Source: a virus
DNA length: 64,000 bases
Direction: 5' to 3' (one strand)
Virus record (IMG/VR): IMGVR_UViG_3300007770_000580
Span: 1-64,000 of that record
Shown here: in pieces, positions 42,406 through 49,252 of the stretch
Layout of the letters: every line of letters starts with the position of its first letter
Position numbering within the stretch: position 1 is the stretch's first letter
Translations under genes and position numbers: made by a program
The notes under the pieces: generated by a model
The model's input: only the letters and a program-made list of their open reading frames with translations
What the model was told of the DNA's origin: nothing
The model's database searches: none

Positions 42406-43590
42406 ATGATTCTACGAAATGTCACAGTTGCTTTAACAAGCGGCCTAATATTATTAGGTTCAGCATATGCTGAATTACCAAGACAATCAACAACTTGGTC
42501 CTGGGCAACCAACACAGCATCATCTCACATTACACCGAATTATGGAATTGAAGAAATTGTTCCTAAAGTCATCCAATCTGTAGTATCAATAACAACAATG
42601 AAGACTTTGGAAATACAGGAAGAAGAAATGGAAATAACTTCTGTACCTGAAGTTGTTCCGGAAGCTGAGGAAGATGCGCCACTAGAAGATTTTTTGAATG
42701 ACTCATCAGCACAGAGTGAAATGAAACCAGGCGGTTATGGTTCTGGATTTTTTATTAGTGATAATTTAATTGTAACAAACCACCATGTAATTGAAGGTGG
42801 TGTTCAAAATGAATACCGTATTACTTTACATGATAATCCATGGTATCAATATAAAGCAAAACTTATTTCTTTTGATGTGCAGACAGATATCGCGTTGTTA
42901 AAAATAATTATACCAGATCAAGCAATTTATAGAACTAAACCACTAAAAATAGCATCAACAATGCCTAATTTAGGAGAGTCACTTTTTGCTATTGGCCATC
43001 CGCATGGTTTACGTTGGACAGTAACACGTGGCATTACAAGTGGTTTAAACAGATTAATTAATAATGTTTGGCAAACACTTCTACAAACAGATACCGCAGT
43101 TAATCCAGGCAACAGTGGCGGCCCATTATTTAATATGCGTGGCGAAGTTGTTGGCGTTAATGTTATGATTCTTGGCCAAGATCCTGAAACAGGACAAGCA
43201 AATGAAACTGGTCTTAATTTTGCTATCATGGGTGATACTGCTAGACATGTTATTAACGAATTGTTACAGTTTGATAGAGTTCGTAGACCAAGATTTGGTG
43301 TAGCGATATCTGATGTGGACGGATTTAATTCAACAGGAATATTAATTACTGACGTTGAACCTGATTCTCCTGCAGAACGCGCCGGGTTTTTAGAAAACGA
43401 TATTATTACTCATGCAAATGAAAACAAATTTGCGAATACTAGAGAATTTTTTGATTGGTTTTCTAAGCAAATGCCAAACACTAGTGTCGCATTTACTGTT
43501 ATAAGAGAAAGTAATAAAACAGGTGCCTCCAATACCATAACACTCAACGCGGTGTTTGACGAAAGATTACCAGAAACTGAAGAAGAATAA
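42406..43590 (+). CDS. Secreted HtrA/DegP-like serine protease with one PDZ domain
   Basis: A 394-residue protein with a Sec signal (MILRNVTVALTSGLILLGSA, cleavage after AYA), an acidic insert (about 72-108), then a trypsin-like domain with a complete triad: H127 in TNHHVIEGG, D161 in QTDIALLKI and S237 in NPGNSGGPLF. One PDZ domain follows (about 285-385). It resembles bacterial DegP/DegQ, which handle misfolded periplasmic proteins, but has one PDZ. It stands alone on the plus strand with its own terminator. A secreted phage copy is unusual; it may protect or process envelope proteins during infection. Confidence 0.85.
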   Translation: MILRNVTVALTSGLILLGSAYAELPRQSTTWSWATNTASSHITPNYGIEEIVPKVIQSVVSITTMKTLEIQEEEMEITSVPEVVPEAEEDAPLEDFLNDSSAQSEMKPGGYGSGFFISDNLIVTNHHVIEGGVQNEYRITLHDNPWYQYKAKLISFDVQTDIALLKIIIPDQAIYRTKPLKIASTMPNLGESLFAIGHPHGLRWTVTRGITSGLNRLINNVWQTLLQTDTAVNPGNSGGPLFNMRGEVVGVNVMILGQDPETGQANETGLNFAIMGDTARHVINELLQFDRVRRPRFGVAISDVDGFNSTGILITDVEPDSPAERAGFLENDIITHANENKFANTREFFDWFSKQMPNTSVAFTVIRESNKTGASNTITLNAVFDERLPETEEE

Positions 43591-43600
43591 TTTAATTAAA

Positions 43601-43625
43601 AAAATACCCGCTACGCGGGTATTTT
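43601..43625. terminator. Bidirectional hairpin terminator after the HtrA-like gene
   Basis: An 11-bp stem AAAATACCCGC/GCGGGTATTTT with a 3-nt loop (TAC) 10 nt after the stop codon. The A and T runs on both sides make it work on both strands, ending the leftward prepilin operon as well. Confidence 0.85.
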
Positions 43626-43719
43626 AGTTTTGTAAATATCGTTTAACGTCTCCCAAGTCCTAAAGACTTACGCAGTCGACTATATCATTATTATATTCCG
43701 TATTAATTAAAGTTTAATT

Positions 43720-43905
43720 TTAGTATCGTTCTCTTATTTTCATCTTATTTTCACCGTTTAACTCATTGTTGACTAACATTATAACATATTTTGCGTCATC
43801 AATTAATAAATTCTTCTCAATAATATCAGTTGTTTCAATAGCCTGTTCTAGTTTTTTTTGAATTTTTGTTACCAATTCTAAAGTGTCTTTGATGTTGTGA
43901 AGCAC
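43720..43905 (-). CDS. Small helical hypothetical protein (61 aa)
   Basis: A GTG-started 61-residue protein beginning MLHNIKDTLELVTKIQKKLE, predicted coiled coil, with GAGGG upstream. It is the last gene of the prepilin operon. The 43626-43719 sequence that follows contains only a small hairpin (AAGTC/GACTT near 43660). Function unknown. Confidence 0.5.
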   Translation of the reverse strand: MLHNIKDTLELVTKIQKKLEQAIETTDIIEKNLLIDDAKYVIMLVNNELNGENKMKIRERY

Positions 43906-43936
43906 ATTTAACCCTCACTATTATAATAGTACTTAG

Positions 43937-44152
43937 TTAAATATCAAATCTATTCTCTAAAATACGGTTCAAATCTTTAATTCCTTTCGATACAGTTTTT
44001 TCAAATACAAAAGGGAATACAGCATGAATTATACCGGCAATTGCTAAACACACTAATACAATTACAAATCTTAGTGCGTTTATCATATGCTCCAGATAAG
44101 ATTCACCGATACTTTCTGGATGTTCAGTAAATAACTTCAAAAGCTTATCCAT
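43937..44152 (-). CDS. Small membrane protein of the DUF6356 type
   Basis: A 71-residue protein with the pattern FTEHPESIGESYLEHMINAL followed by one membrane segment (FVIVLVCLAIAGIIHAVFPF) and a charged C-terminus, the hallmarks of DUF6356. It is a paralogue of the gene at 28039-28326. The function of this family is not known; it is common in marine phages and bacteria. Confidence 0.65.
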   Translation of the reverse strand: MDKLLKLFTEHPESIGESYLEHMINALRFVIVLVCLAIAGIIHAVFPFVFEKTVSKGIKDLNRILENRFDI

Positions 44153-44162
44153 CTTACTCTAT

Positions 44163-44543
44163 TCATTCTGCTGGTCTATCTGGCTTTTCCGCTGAAGGAT
44201 CTTGAGCAGGAAGATTTCGTTGTCCCCATTTTGCAAAGGTTATAAACAGTTCTTCGTACTCTGGGCCAAGTCCGGCATATTTTCGTAATACTGCTCTTTC
44301 TTTTTTCCCTTGTGCGTAAGAACGTCGATCATCAGCCATCATGTAAGTCCAATCATGCTTATCTAATAAATCCCAGAATTGCTGTAGCGTGATATTATCT
44401 TCGCCATTAAATTCATTTATTCTCATTTCTACATTCCTTTCATCTGGTACTGTACCATAGCCAACTGCTCTATCCCATGCTCTCTGTGTATAATAATACG
44501 AGTCTGGATACTTACGATGCTGAGTAGATTCTTTCATAGTCAT
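44163..44543 (-). CDS. Hypothetical protein (126 aa)
   Basis: A 126-residue charged soluble protein (MTMKESTQHRKYPDSYYYTQ...), with WDLLDKHDWTYMMADDRRSY. The start is uncertain: M1 and M3 are both inside the end of the upstream gene (32-nt overlap). No family recognised. Part of the prepilin operon. Confidence 0.55.
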   Translation of the reverse strand: MTMKESTQHRKYPDSYYYTQRAWDRAVGYGTVPDERNVEMRINEFNGEDNITLQQFWDLLDKHDWTYMMADDRRSYAQGKKERAVLRKYAGLGPEYEELFITFAKWGQRNLPAQDPSAEKPDRPAE

Positions 44544-44751
44544 TTGGCTCGGTTCCCACTTTCATTAACGAAGCAATCACCTCATCATTAACAACATAAT
44601 CATAACTTTTGTCTGCTATAACAATGTTAATTTTTGCCTCTTTGTTAGGAAAGTATTCCTCCCATAATCTTGTTGCTTTGTTTATTGTATCGACCTTATG
44701 AATAGTTTCAAACATAACCCTATTCACATGATCTGCCATTTGTACGTACAT
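44512..44751 (-). CDS. Hypothetical protein (79 aa)
   Basis: A 79-residue protein starting MYVQMADHVNRVMFETIHKV with a GGAAGAAG ribosome binding site. Mixed alpha/beta, no motif. It lies directly after the prepilin gene (15-nt gap) and overlaps the 126-aa gene. Confidence 0.55.
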   Translation of the reverse strand: MYVQMADHVNRVMFETIHKVDTINKATRLWEEYFPNKEAKINIVIADKSYDYVVNDEVIASLMKVGTEPNDYERIYSAS

Positions 44752-44766
44752 ACTTCTTCCTTATAT

Positions 44767-45732
44767 TTAGTTTTTAATAGTGCCAGATTTCCAGTCAAAC
44801 GTTTCACCCATTCCCATATCACCAAATATAAATGAGTGTTCTTTCCAGTCACCATTGCTATCTTTGTATTTAATTCCCACGGTCTGATCTTTTAATTTTT
44901 GGCCAGGTTTGGATGTAACAGTTATATCAAATGAATCCTTGCTAACTCCAATTTCAGTAATTGTGTCAGTGAGCAAATCCTTGACCCATTTGTCATTGCC
45001 GCCAGGCATATAGCCATATGATTTATTACAACTAACGGCCCTACATTTACTGCCATCTCCTGCTCGCTTGGCATAAAATTGATTCCAGCCCTGTTTATTA
45101 AAACTGTTTGTCACAGTATTGCAACCCATATCAGTTAATTGACTTACTAAAACATCTTTAGCCGTTTGTCCTTTTTTCGGGCTGGACAAATACTTTGATC
45201 TAATTCCTCCTGGTTTCCCCAATGCAGTATTACTATTAGCCTTACAAAATGATTCGCCTTTATTGGGATCATTAAGTTTACTAGGTTTCGCCGCCGCTGT
45301 TCCTGCTGTACCTGTTGAACAATTTGGTAGATATTGTGCTATTCCTGGAGTACCTGAACATTGCCAGTTTGAACATGCGCTAGGCGTAAAGGTTATTTTC
45401 TCACCATGTAAATCTGCAACAGCATTCTTTCCAAATTCAACAATTACTTTACCGTCTTCTACTACTACATTATCTGAATAATCGCCAAATATATTTTTAG
45501 GTATTGGCAATCCTGCGTCTGCGTTGTCTGTCGGCAATCTTCCTTCTAATTGACAAATAAGAGCAACACTTGTTTTCGCAGGAGCAGTAATCACAAAACC
45601 CTCCGACATTTGAGTTCTTAAGATATATTTGTCATACATTGGTATTGCTATAGATGCAAGAACACCAATGATTGCAACTGTTATCATTAACTCAATAAGA
45701 GTGAATCCTTTCTGGAAATATCTCTTTATCAT
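44767..45732 (-). CDS. Type IV prepilin-like protein
   Basis: About 321 residues beginning MIKRYFQKG, then FTLIELMITVAIIGVLASIA: a class III prepilin leader with cleavage expected after G9, N-methylated F at +1, conserved E5, and the hydrophobic assembly helix. The globular part (about 290 residues, eight or more cysteines) is roughly twice the size of a normal major pilin. The ATG at 45730-45732 is chosen because the longer frame would start with TTG. No pilus assembly genes are in the window, so it would rely on host machinery. It is controlled by the box promoter near 46.1 kb, so early expression is likely. Confidence 0.8.
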   Translation of the reverse strand: MIKRYFQKGFTLIELMITVAIIGVLASIAIPMYDKYILRTQMSEGFVITAPAKTSVALICQLEGRLPTDNADAGLPIPKNIFGDYSDNVVVEDGKVIVEFGKNAVADLHGEKITFTPSACSNWQCSGTPGIAQYLPNCSTGTAGTAAAKPSKLNDPNKGESFCKANSNTALGKPGGIRSKYLSSPKKGQTAKDVLVSQLTDMGCNTVTNSFNKQGWNQFYAKRAGDGSKCRAVSCNKSYGYMPGGNDKWVKDLLTDTITEIGVSKDSFDITVTSKPGQKLKDQTVGIKYKDSNGDWKEHSFIFGDMGMGETFDWKSGTIKN

Positions 45733-45883
45733 CTTCTGCAAATTTAACAGTTGGATAGTTGATGTGCTCAAACTCGATATGTAATCGATCTGCGATTATT
45801 GTAAGGTCTGATCCTATACTCACAAGTTTACTAAACAATTTAAACAATTGTTCTGATTCTTTTCGTGCTTCGTAATCAATCAT
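45692..45883 (-). CDS. Small hypothetical protein (63 aa)
   Basis: A 63-residue protein starting MIDYEARKESEQLFKLFSKL, helical then beta. The ATG at 45881-45883 is preferred over a TTG 27 nt earlier. It overlaps the 66-aa gene upstream by 8 nt and the prepilin start downstream by 41 nt, so the three are coupled. Function unknown. Confidence 0.5.
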   Translation of the reverse strand: MIDYEARKESEQLFKLFSKLVSIGSDLTIIADRLHIEFEHINYPTVKFAEDDKEIFPERIHSY

Positions 45884-46076
45884 TTGGTAGACTACTCTTT
45901 TCTTTTTCAATAACCCAATTTAAAAATTCGTTAAAATCGGTTGTTTTCCCTTCCTGCCATTTATTCCAATAATATGTTATATTATTTTCATGCATATAGG
46001 TAACCGAGTTTAATAATACCTCGTCAAATTCCTCTATTGTTTCGGGAACCGCTGTTTTGTCAGTAATCACATTCAT
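45876..46076 (-). CDS. Small hypothetical protein (66 aa), leaderless early gene
   Basis: A 66-residue acidic protein (MNVITDKTAVPETIEEFDEV...). The ATG lies exactly 6 nt after the TATAAT of the box-controlled promoter and no ribosome binding site is present, so translation from a leaderless mRNA is predicted. First gene of the operon that contains the prepilin. No family recognised. Confidence 0.55.
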   Translation of the reverse strand: MNVITDKTAVPETIEEFDEVLLNSVTYMHENNITYYWNKWQEGKTTDFNEFLNWVIEKEKSSLPND

Positions 46077-46082
46077 ATTACA

Positions 46083-46136
46083 ATTATAACAAGAAACATA
46101 GTATTTGTCATTTTTCTTGTTATTCTAAGTGCTTGA
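46083..46136 (-). promoter_or_regulatory. Sigma70-type promoter with upstream 11-bp box (P-box 3), leaderless
   Basis: Minus strand: box TCAAGCACTTA (46126-46136), 14 nt, -35 ATGACA (46106-46111), 17 nt, -10 TATAAT (46083-46088), 6 nt, ATG of the 66-aa gene. The box is preceded by CCCTTTAAAA, as in the copy at 406-416. Confidence 0.8.
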
Positions 46137-46154
46137 TTTTAAAGGGATTTTAAA

Positions 46155-46451
46155 TTATTTCTTATTGTGAATTCTTTGTGCATCCATAAATTCTTGAATA
46201 AGAATTTGTTTCTGACGTCTACCATCTAATTTAACATCGTAGAGTTCCAAAGCCAAATTATCAATTTGCTTTTTTGTCATTTCATTTAATTGTTTTTTGG
46301 TATAACGCTTTTTCTTAGTTTCTTTAGCGGCCTTTGGTTTTGCTTCAGGTGCCGGCGCTGGTTTTACTACTGGTTTTACTGGCTCTTCGAAAACAGGTCC
46401 TGGTTTTTTACTAGTTTCGATACCAAATAATGATTTAATAAATTCAAACAT
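46155..46451 (-). CDS. Small protein with Pro/Lys linker and SAP-like C-terminus (98 aa)
   Basis: A 98-residue basic protein. A short hydrophobic N-terminus (MFEFIKSLFGIE) is followed by a disordered Pro/Lys/Ala linker (VKPVVKPAPAPEAKPKAAKE). The C-terminus YTKKQLNEMTKKQIDNLALE looks like a SAP/helix-extended-loop-helix fold that often binds DNA. TTGGAG ribosome binding site, late element upstream. DNA binding is inferred. Confidence 0.5.
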   Translation of the reverse strand: MFEFIKSLFGIETSKKPGPVFEEPVKPVVKPAPAPEAKPKAAKETKKKRYTKKQLNEMTKKQIDNLALELYDVKLDGRRQKQILIQEFMDAQRIHNKK

Positions 46452-46480
46452 AGATAATTCTCCAATAAAATAATGTGCTA

Positions 46481-47593
46481 TTATTTATGACTCAAAGAAT
46501 GACTTTCTAAATTAGTGATCCACGAATTTAAAAACCCGTCTACATCTTTTAACTGCTTATATCTATGAAAATCTTGTGATTCTATTTCTAATTTTAATAA
46601 TTTATGTGTATTTTTGTTATAATTATCTTCGCTATATTTTTTAATCAACGAGTCAATAATTAATTTGAAAGATCCTGCTCGATGAGGTGCTATTGTATAG
46701 TTTTTTAATAGTGTTAAGTTATCAATATAGTTTTGCCTTTCAGACATAGGTACTGTTATATGTGTCCACATATCTCCCCGTACATGCGAAATATTAATAT
46801 CTTTAGTATATTGACTCATCCATTCTACAGTTTTGTAAATGGTGTGTGTAACTATGTTTGAAGCCACTAGATTAAACATTATATGATTACTATTATCTTT
46901 ACAAAATTTTACATTTTCTTCAAACTGTTGCCAATTGAGAGGGAATCGCACATAGCACCCTAGGTCCTCTATAGCATCACACGATATAGTAACTGTAAAA
47001 TTTTTAAATTTAGGTATAAATTCTTTCCATTCTTTAGATAAGCTTTTTAAATTAGTGTTCATTACTATTTCGCATTCTGGATTAACTACTAATAATTCTT
47101 TTAAAAATTCTAAATATTTTTTATTATATGTGGGTTCTCCACCTGCCATATAAACTTTTTTTAACTTCTTTTTATTATATTTGTTTAAATCATAATCAGG
47201 CAAGGTTAATGACACCCCTCTTTCTTTGGCCCACAATGTACTTGCTTTTGGACCACAAGTTTTACATTTTAAATTACAAGTAGGATCATTTCTTATATCG
47301 ATGTATTGTATATCTACAATATTAACATCAGGTGCTTGGTATTTTTTAAGCCAGTGTATAGTTTCAACAAGCCTAGGACTGATTTCTCTCTGTGCTTCTT
47401 GTGTATAACACGGTTGACAAGCACTAGGTAGTTGTCCTTCTAACATCATTGTTCTAATAGTGCTTAAGGTTTCTTCTGCTGTTAGTTCATGGCTATGACA
47501 ACAGTGTCTTTTATTTCCTCGAAGATCTAGATGTTCGTGTACCCATGGCAATACACAGATTGCTTTATTATTGATTACATCAAATTGATTCAT
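46481..47593 (-). CDS. Twitch-type radical SAM protein (paralogue 2)
   Basis: About 370 residues from the ATG at 47591-47593 (MNQFDVINNKAICVLPWVHE). This start places the first cysteine at C13, as in the paralogues, and avoids a 65-nt overlap with the HNH gene. Auxiliary-cluster cysteines are C13, C31, C32, C59 and C62; the radical SAM motif CNLKCKTC is at C106, C110 and C113; MAGGEPTYNKKYLEF is the GGE motif; ISCDAIEDLGCYVRFPLNW follows. The enzyme class modifies peptides or cofactors by hydrogen abstraction. Substrate unknown. Confidence 0.72.
   Translation of the reverse strand: MNQFDVINNKAICVLPWVHEHLDLRGNKRHCCHSHELTAEETLSTIRTMMLEGQLPSACQPCYTQEAQREISPRLVETIHWLKKYQAPDVNIVDIQYIDIRNDPTCNLKCKTCGPKASTLWAKERGVSLTLPDYDLNKYNKKKLKKVYMAGGEPTYNKKYLEFLKELLVVNPECEIVMNTNLKSLSKEWKEFIPKFKNFTVTISCDAIEDLGCYVRFPLNWQQFEENVKFCKDNSNHIMFNLVASNIVTHTIYKTVEWMSQYTKDINISHVRGDMWTHITVPMSERQNYIDNLTLLKNYTIAPHRAGSFKLIIDSLIKKYSEDNYNKNTHKLLKLEIESQDFHRYKQLKDVDGFLNSWITNLESHSLSHK
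46482..46489 (-). promoter_or_regulatory. T4-type late promoter element
   Basis: Minus-strand CATAAATA about 30 nt upstream of the 98-aa gene, overlapping the end of the radical SAM gene; leader with TTGGAG ribosome binding site. Confidence 0.45.
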
Positions 47594-47612
47594 TATTGCT
47601 ATATTAGTTAGT

Positions 47613-48167
47613 TTATACTCTGATAATGACTTCACTTTCCCAGTCACCAAAAAACTGTTCCCAACTTCTATGATCAATGAGAATTGGAAACTTTTTTCTG
47701 TTTGCTAGTAACTGGTGATAATTTGGACGGAAAGGCCACCATTTAGGTTGCCATATACCTATAGGATCTTTATTGCCTTTTAATGAATTACATTTTGTGC
47801 AGGATGAAACAATGTTCTCCCATGTTTTTTGTCCACCTTCTCGCCTGGGAATAACATGGTCATAAGTAAGTTCACGTATTGTTATAGGTTTTTCGCAATA
47901 TACGCAAAGGCCGTGATCGCGATAATACAATGATTCGCGTTTTAATTTTAAAACATTTTTAACATTAATATATGTATTGCGGGCAATTACACTAGGCCAA
48001 TTCATATCTAAACTTGGTGATAAAATCTTTCTATCGTAATCAAATACCGAATGGCATCTATCATTGAAAATTCTACCCACAGCATCTTCCACTGGAATGG
48101 TGTGCAGTGGTAATAAAGATATTGGCATGTAAGAGGCATTAAGAACTAGTGTTCGTAAACCTATCAT
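47613..48167 (-). CDS. HNH endonuclease
   Basis: A 184-residue HNH nuclease. A zinc site is formed by CVYCEKPITIRELTYDHVIP and CTKCNSLKGNKDP, enclosing the HNH core DHVIPRREGGQKTWENIVSS. It is of the type common in cyanobacteria and their phages. It lies directly downstream of two tRNA genes, the usual place for homing nucleases in phage genomes. AGGGAG ribosome binding site and a late element upstream. Confidence 0.85.
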   Translation of the reverse strand: MIGLRTLVLNASYMPISLLPLHTIPVEDAVGRIFNDRCHSVFDYDRKILSPSLDMNWPSVIARNTYINVKNVLKLKRESLYYRDHGLCVYCEKPITIRELTYDHVIPRREGGQKTWENIVSSCTKCNSLKGNKDPIGIWQPKWWPFRPNYHQLLANRKKFPILIDHRSWEQFFGDWESEVIIRV

Positions 48168-48187
48168 ATTTTCTCCCTATTCATAAT

Positions 48188-48195
48188 TATTTATT
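48188..48195 (-). promoter_or_regulatory. T4-type late promoter element before the HNH gene
   Basis: Minus-strand AATAAATA about 20 nt upstream of the HNH start codon, between it and tRNA-Ser. Confidence 0.4.
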
Positions 48196-48225
48196 TGCTG
48201 TAGTGTCGCATTATAATATACTAAA

Positions 48226-48315
48226 TGGCGGAGAGGGAGAGATTCGAACTCTCGAAGGGCGTTAACCCTTGCTGGTTTTCAAGACCAGTGCGATCAACCA
48301 CTCCGCCACCTCTCC
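48226..48315 (-). tRNA. tRNA-Ser(TGA)
   Basis: Class II cloverleaf with acceptor stem GGAGAGG/CCTCTCC, anticodon loop CTTGAAA (anticodon TGA), long variable arm, T-loop TTCGAAT, discriminator G and an encoded CCA. Separated from tRNA-Leu by 7 nt. Confidence 0.95.
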
Positions 48316-48322
48316 CAAAATG

Positions 48323-48417
48323 TGGTGCCCCGGGGGAGATTCGAACTCCCACGTCATATGACACGGGCTTCTAAGACCCGCACGGCTACCAGTTACGTCA
48401 CCGGGGCAATAAATTTA
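48323..48417 (-). tRNA. tRNA-Leu(TAG)
   Basis: Class II cloverleaf: acceptor GCCCCGG/CCGGGGC, anticodon loop CTTAGAA (anticodon TAG), variable arm TGTCATATGACG, T-loop TTCGAAT, discriminator A, CCA encoded. Confidence 0.93.
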
Positions 48418-48429
48418 TATTTGGCTAAC

Positions 48430-48602
48430 ACTTTCCTTACGGTTCCGACACTCCCCCAATTATAATCTAATTCTTTTAGTTGGGCATATTATTATTTACT
48501 TTAAAATATTTTTCTGTCAAAAAAATAGGCGACAGTCAAACGCTATGCTCCGAAGGTAAAATATATAATTGGGGCCTTGGGCGTATTGTTTAACTATCGC
48601 CT
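48430..48602 (-). ncRNA. Candidate pseudoknotted stable RNA upstream of tRNA-Leu
   Basis: No open frame. Two long-range helices can form on the minus strand: CCCCAATTATA (48454-48464) with TATAATTGGGG (48564-48574), 11 bp perfect, and 48527-48536 with 48593-48602, 10 bp with one G.U pair. Because the partners interleave, together they make a pseudoknot. The second helix is fully paired only in minus-strand RNA (the plus strand would have a C-A mismatch). An alternative local hairpin is CTGTC/GACAG (48514-48535). It precedes tRNA-Leu in the same orientation and follows a terminator. Not tmRNA: no T-loop or CCA end. Confidence 0.55.
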
Positions 48603-48603
48603 T

Positions 48604-48628
48604 AAAAAGTATACTAAGTATACTTTTT
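48604..48628. terminator. Palindromic terminator
   Basis: AAAAAGTATACT-A-AGTATACTTTTT, a 12-bp stem with A and T tails, overlapping the stop codon of the 97-aa gene. Should terminate on both strands and separates that gene from the RNA genes. Confidence 0.75.
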
Positions 48629-48920
48629 ATTTCTTTTGATTCACAAAATCATAGAATTTTTGTGCTGTTTCCATGATTTGTTCTACGCCGGGAACTTGTG
48701 GCATCTCAACTTTTGTCACTAATTCATCGTGTTCCTTCTTGACAGAAGTTTCGAATTGTCCCCATTTTGCGTAATAATCATTAGTTACGAAATCCTTGGC
48801 CATGCCAAGCAATTCTGTTCTGATCTCATAACCATTTTTGTTAATGGTTACTTGTGGTAGTTTGGCTGCTTCTGTAAAAGCCTGCCATGGTGTTTCTGGT
48901 GATTTTTTTGTATTGCTCAT
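48627..48920 (-). CDS. Hypothetical protein (97 aa)
   Basis: A 97-residue soluble helical protein beginning MSNTKKSPETPWQAFTEAAK, ending VEQIMETAQKFYDFVNQKK. It resembles phasin-like or small coiled proteins only loosely. Strong AAGGAG ribosome binding site. Its stop lies within a palindromic terminator. The 48921-48970 gap upstream is leader sequence. Confidence 0.65.
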   Translation of the reverse strand: MSNTKKSPETPWQAFTEAAKLPQVTINKNGYEIRTELLGMAKDFVTNDYYAKWGQFETSVKKEHDELVTKVEMPQVPGVEQIMETAQKFYDFVNQKK

Positions 48921-48970
48921 CTTAATCTCCTTGTATGTGTGTATGTTGTGTAACTAAAATAAAGGACTAG

Positions 48971-49150
48971 TTACTTTTCCTCTGGATCGTTTCGTCTTTG
49001 TTTCGCCTCGTTTAAAAGTCTGTTGTAATGGTATTCCCAATCATTCCTATATTCTGTTCTTGCCCAAACCAAATAAGCATGATGTAGTTCATTACTACTT
49101 TTAAAGTTGCTACCAATCCATCGACGAACATTGCGTAACGCATTGCACAT
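48971..49150 (-). CDS. Small basic hypothetical protein (59 aa)
   Basis: A 59-residue frame: MCNALRNVRRWIGSNFKSSN followed by ELHHAYLVWARTEYRNDWEY and a charged tail ending DPEEK. AGGAGA ribosome binding site 7 nt before the ATG, driven by a perfect consensus promoter at 49179-49207. The compact, Trp- and Arg-rich composition is seen in small early phage proteins that bind host enzymes, but that is inference. Confidence 0.7.
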   Translation of the reverse strand: MCNALRNVRRWIGSNFKSSNELHHAYLVWARTEYRNDWEYHYNRLLNEAKQRRNDPEEK

Positions 49151-49178
49151 TGTCCGTTTCTCCTGTGTGTGTTTAATT

Positions 49179-49207
49179 ATTATATTAAAAAATTAGCATT
49201 TTGTCAA
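49179..49207 (-). promoter_or_regulatory. Perfect consensus sigma70 promoter
   Basis: Minus strand: TTGACA (49202-49207), 17 nt, TATAAT (49179-49184). The leader to the 59-aa gene has an AGGAG site. No 11-bp box lies upstream. The -35 is inside the hairpin of the preceding gene's terminator. Confidence 0.8.
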
Positions 49208-49216
49208 TAAAAATGC
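49196..49216 (-). terminator. Hairpin terminator overlapping the consensus promoter
   Basis: GCATTTT/AAAATGC stem (7 bp) followed on the minus strand by TAATTTTTT. It ends the radical SAM transcript coming from 50.4 kb and contains the -35 hexamer of the next promoter in its loop. Confidence 0.6.
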
Positions 49217-49252
49217 CAGTTTATTTATATAAATCCCTACCAAAACGATAGT

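Noticed and set aside
48430-48602. tmRNA as identity of the structured RNA upstream of tRNA-Leu
   Set aside because: No tRNA-like domain, no TTCGA T-loop, no CCA end and no tag-peptide frame.
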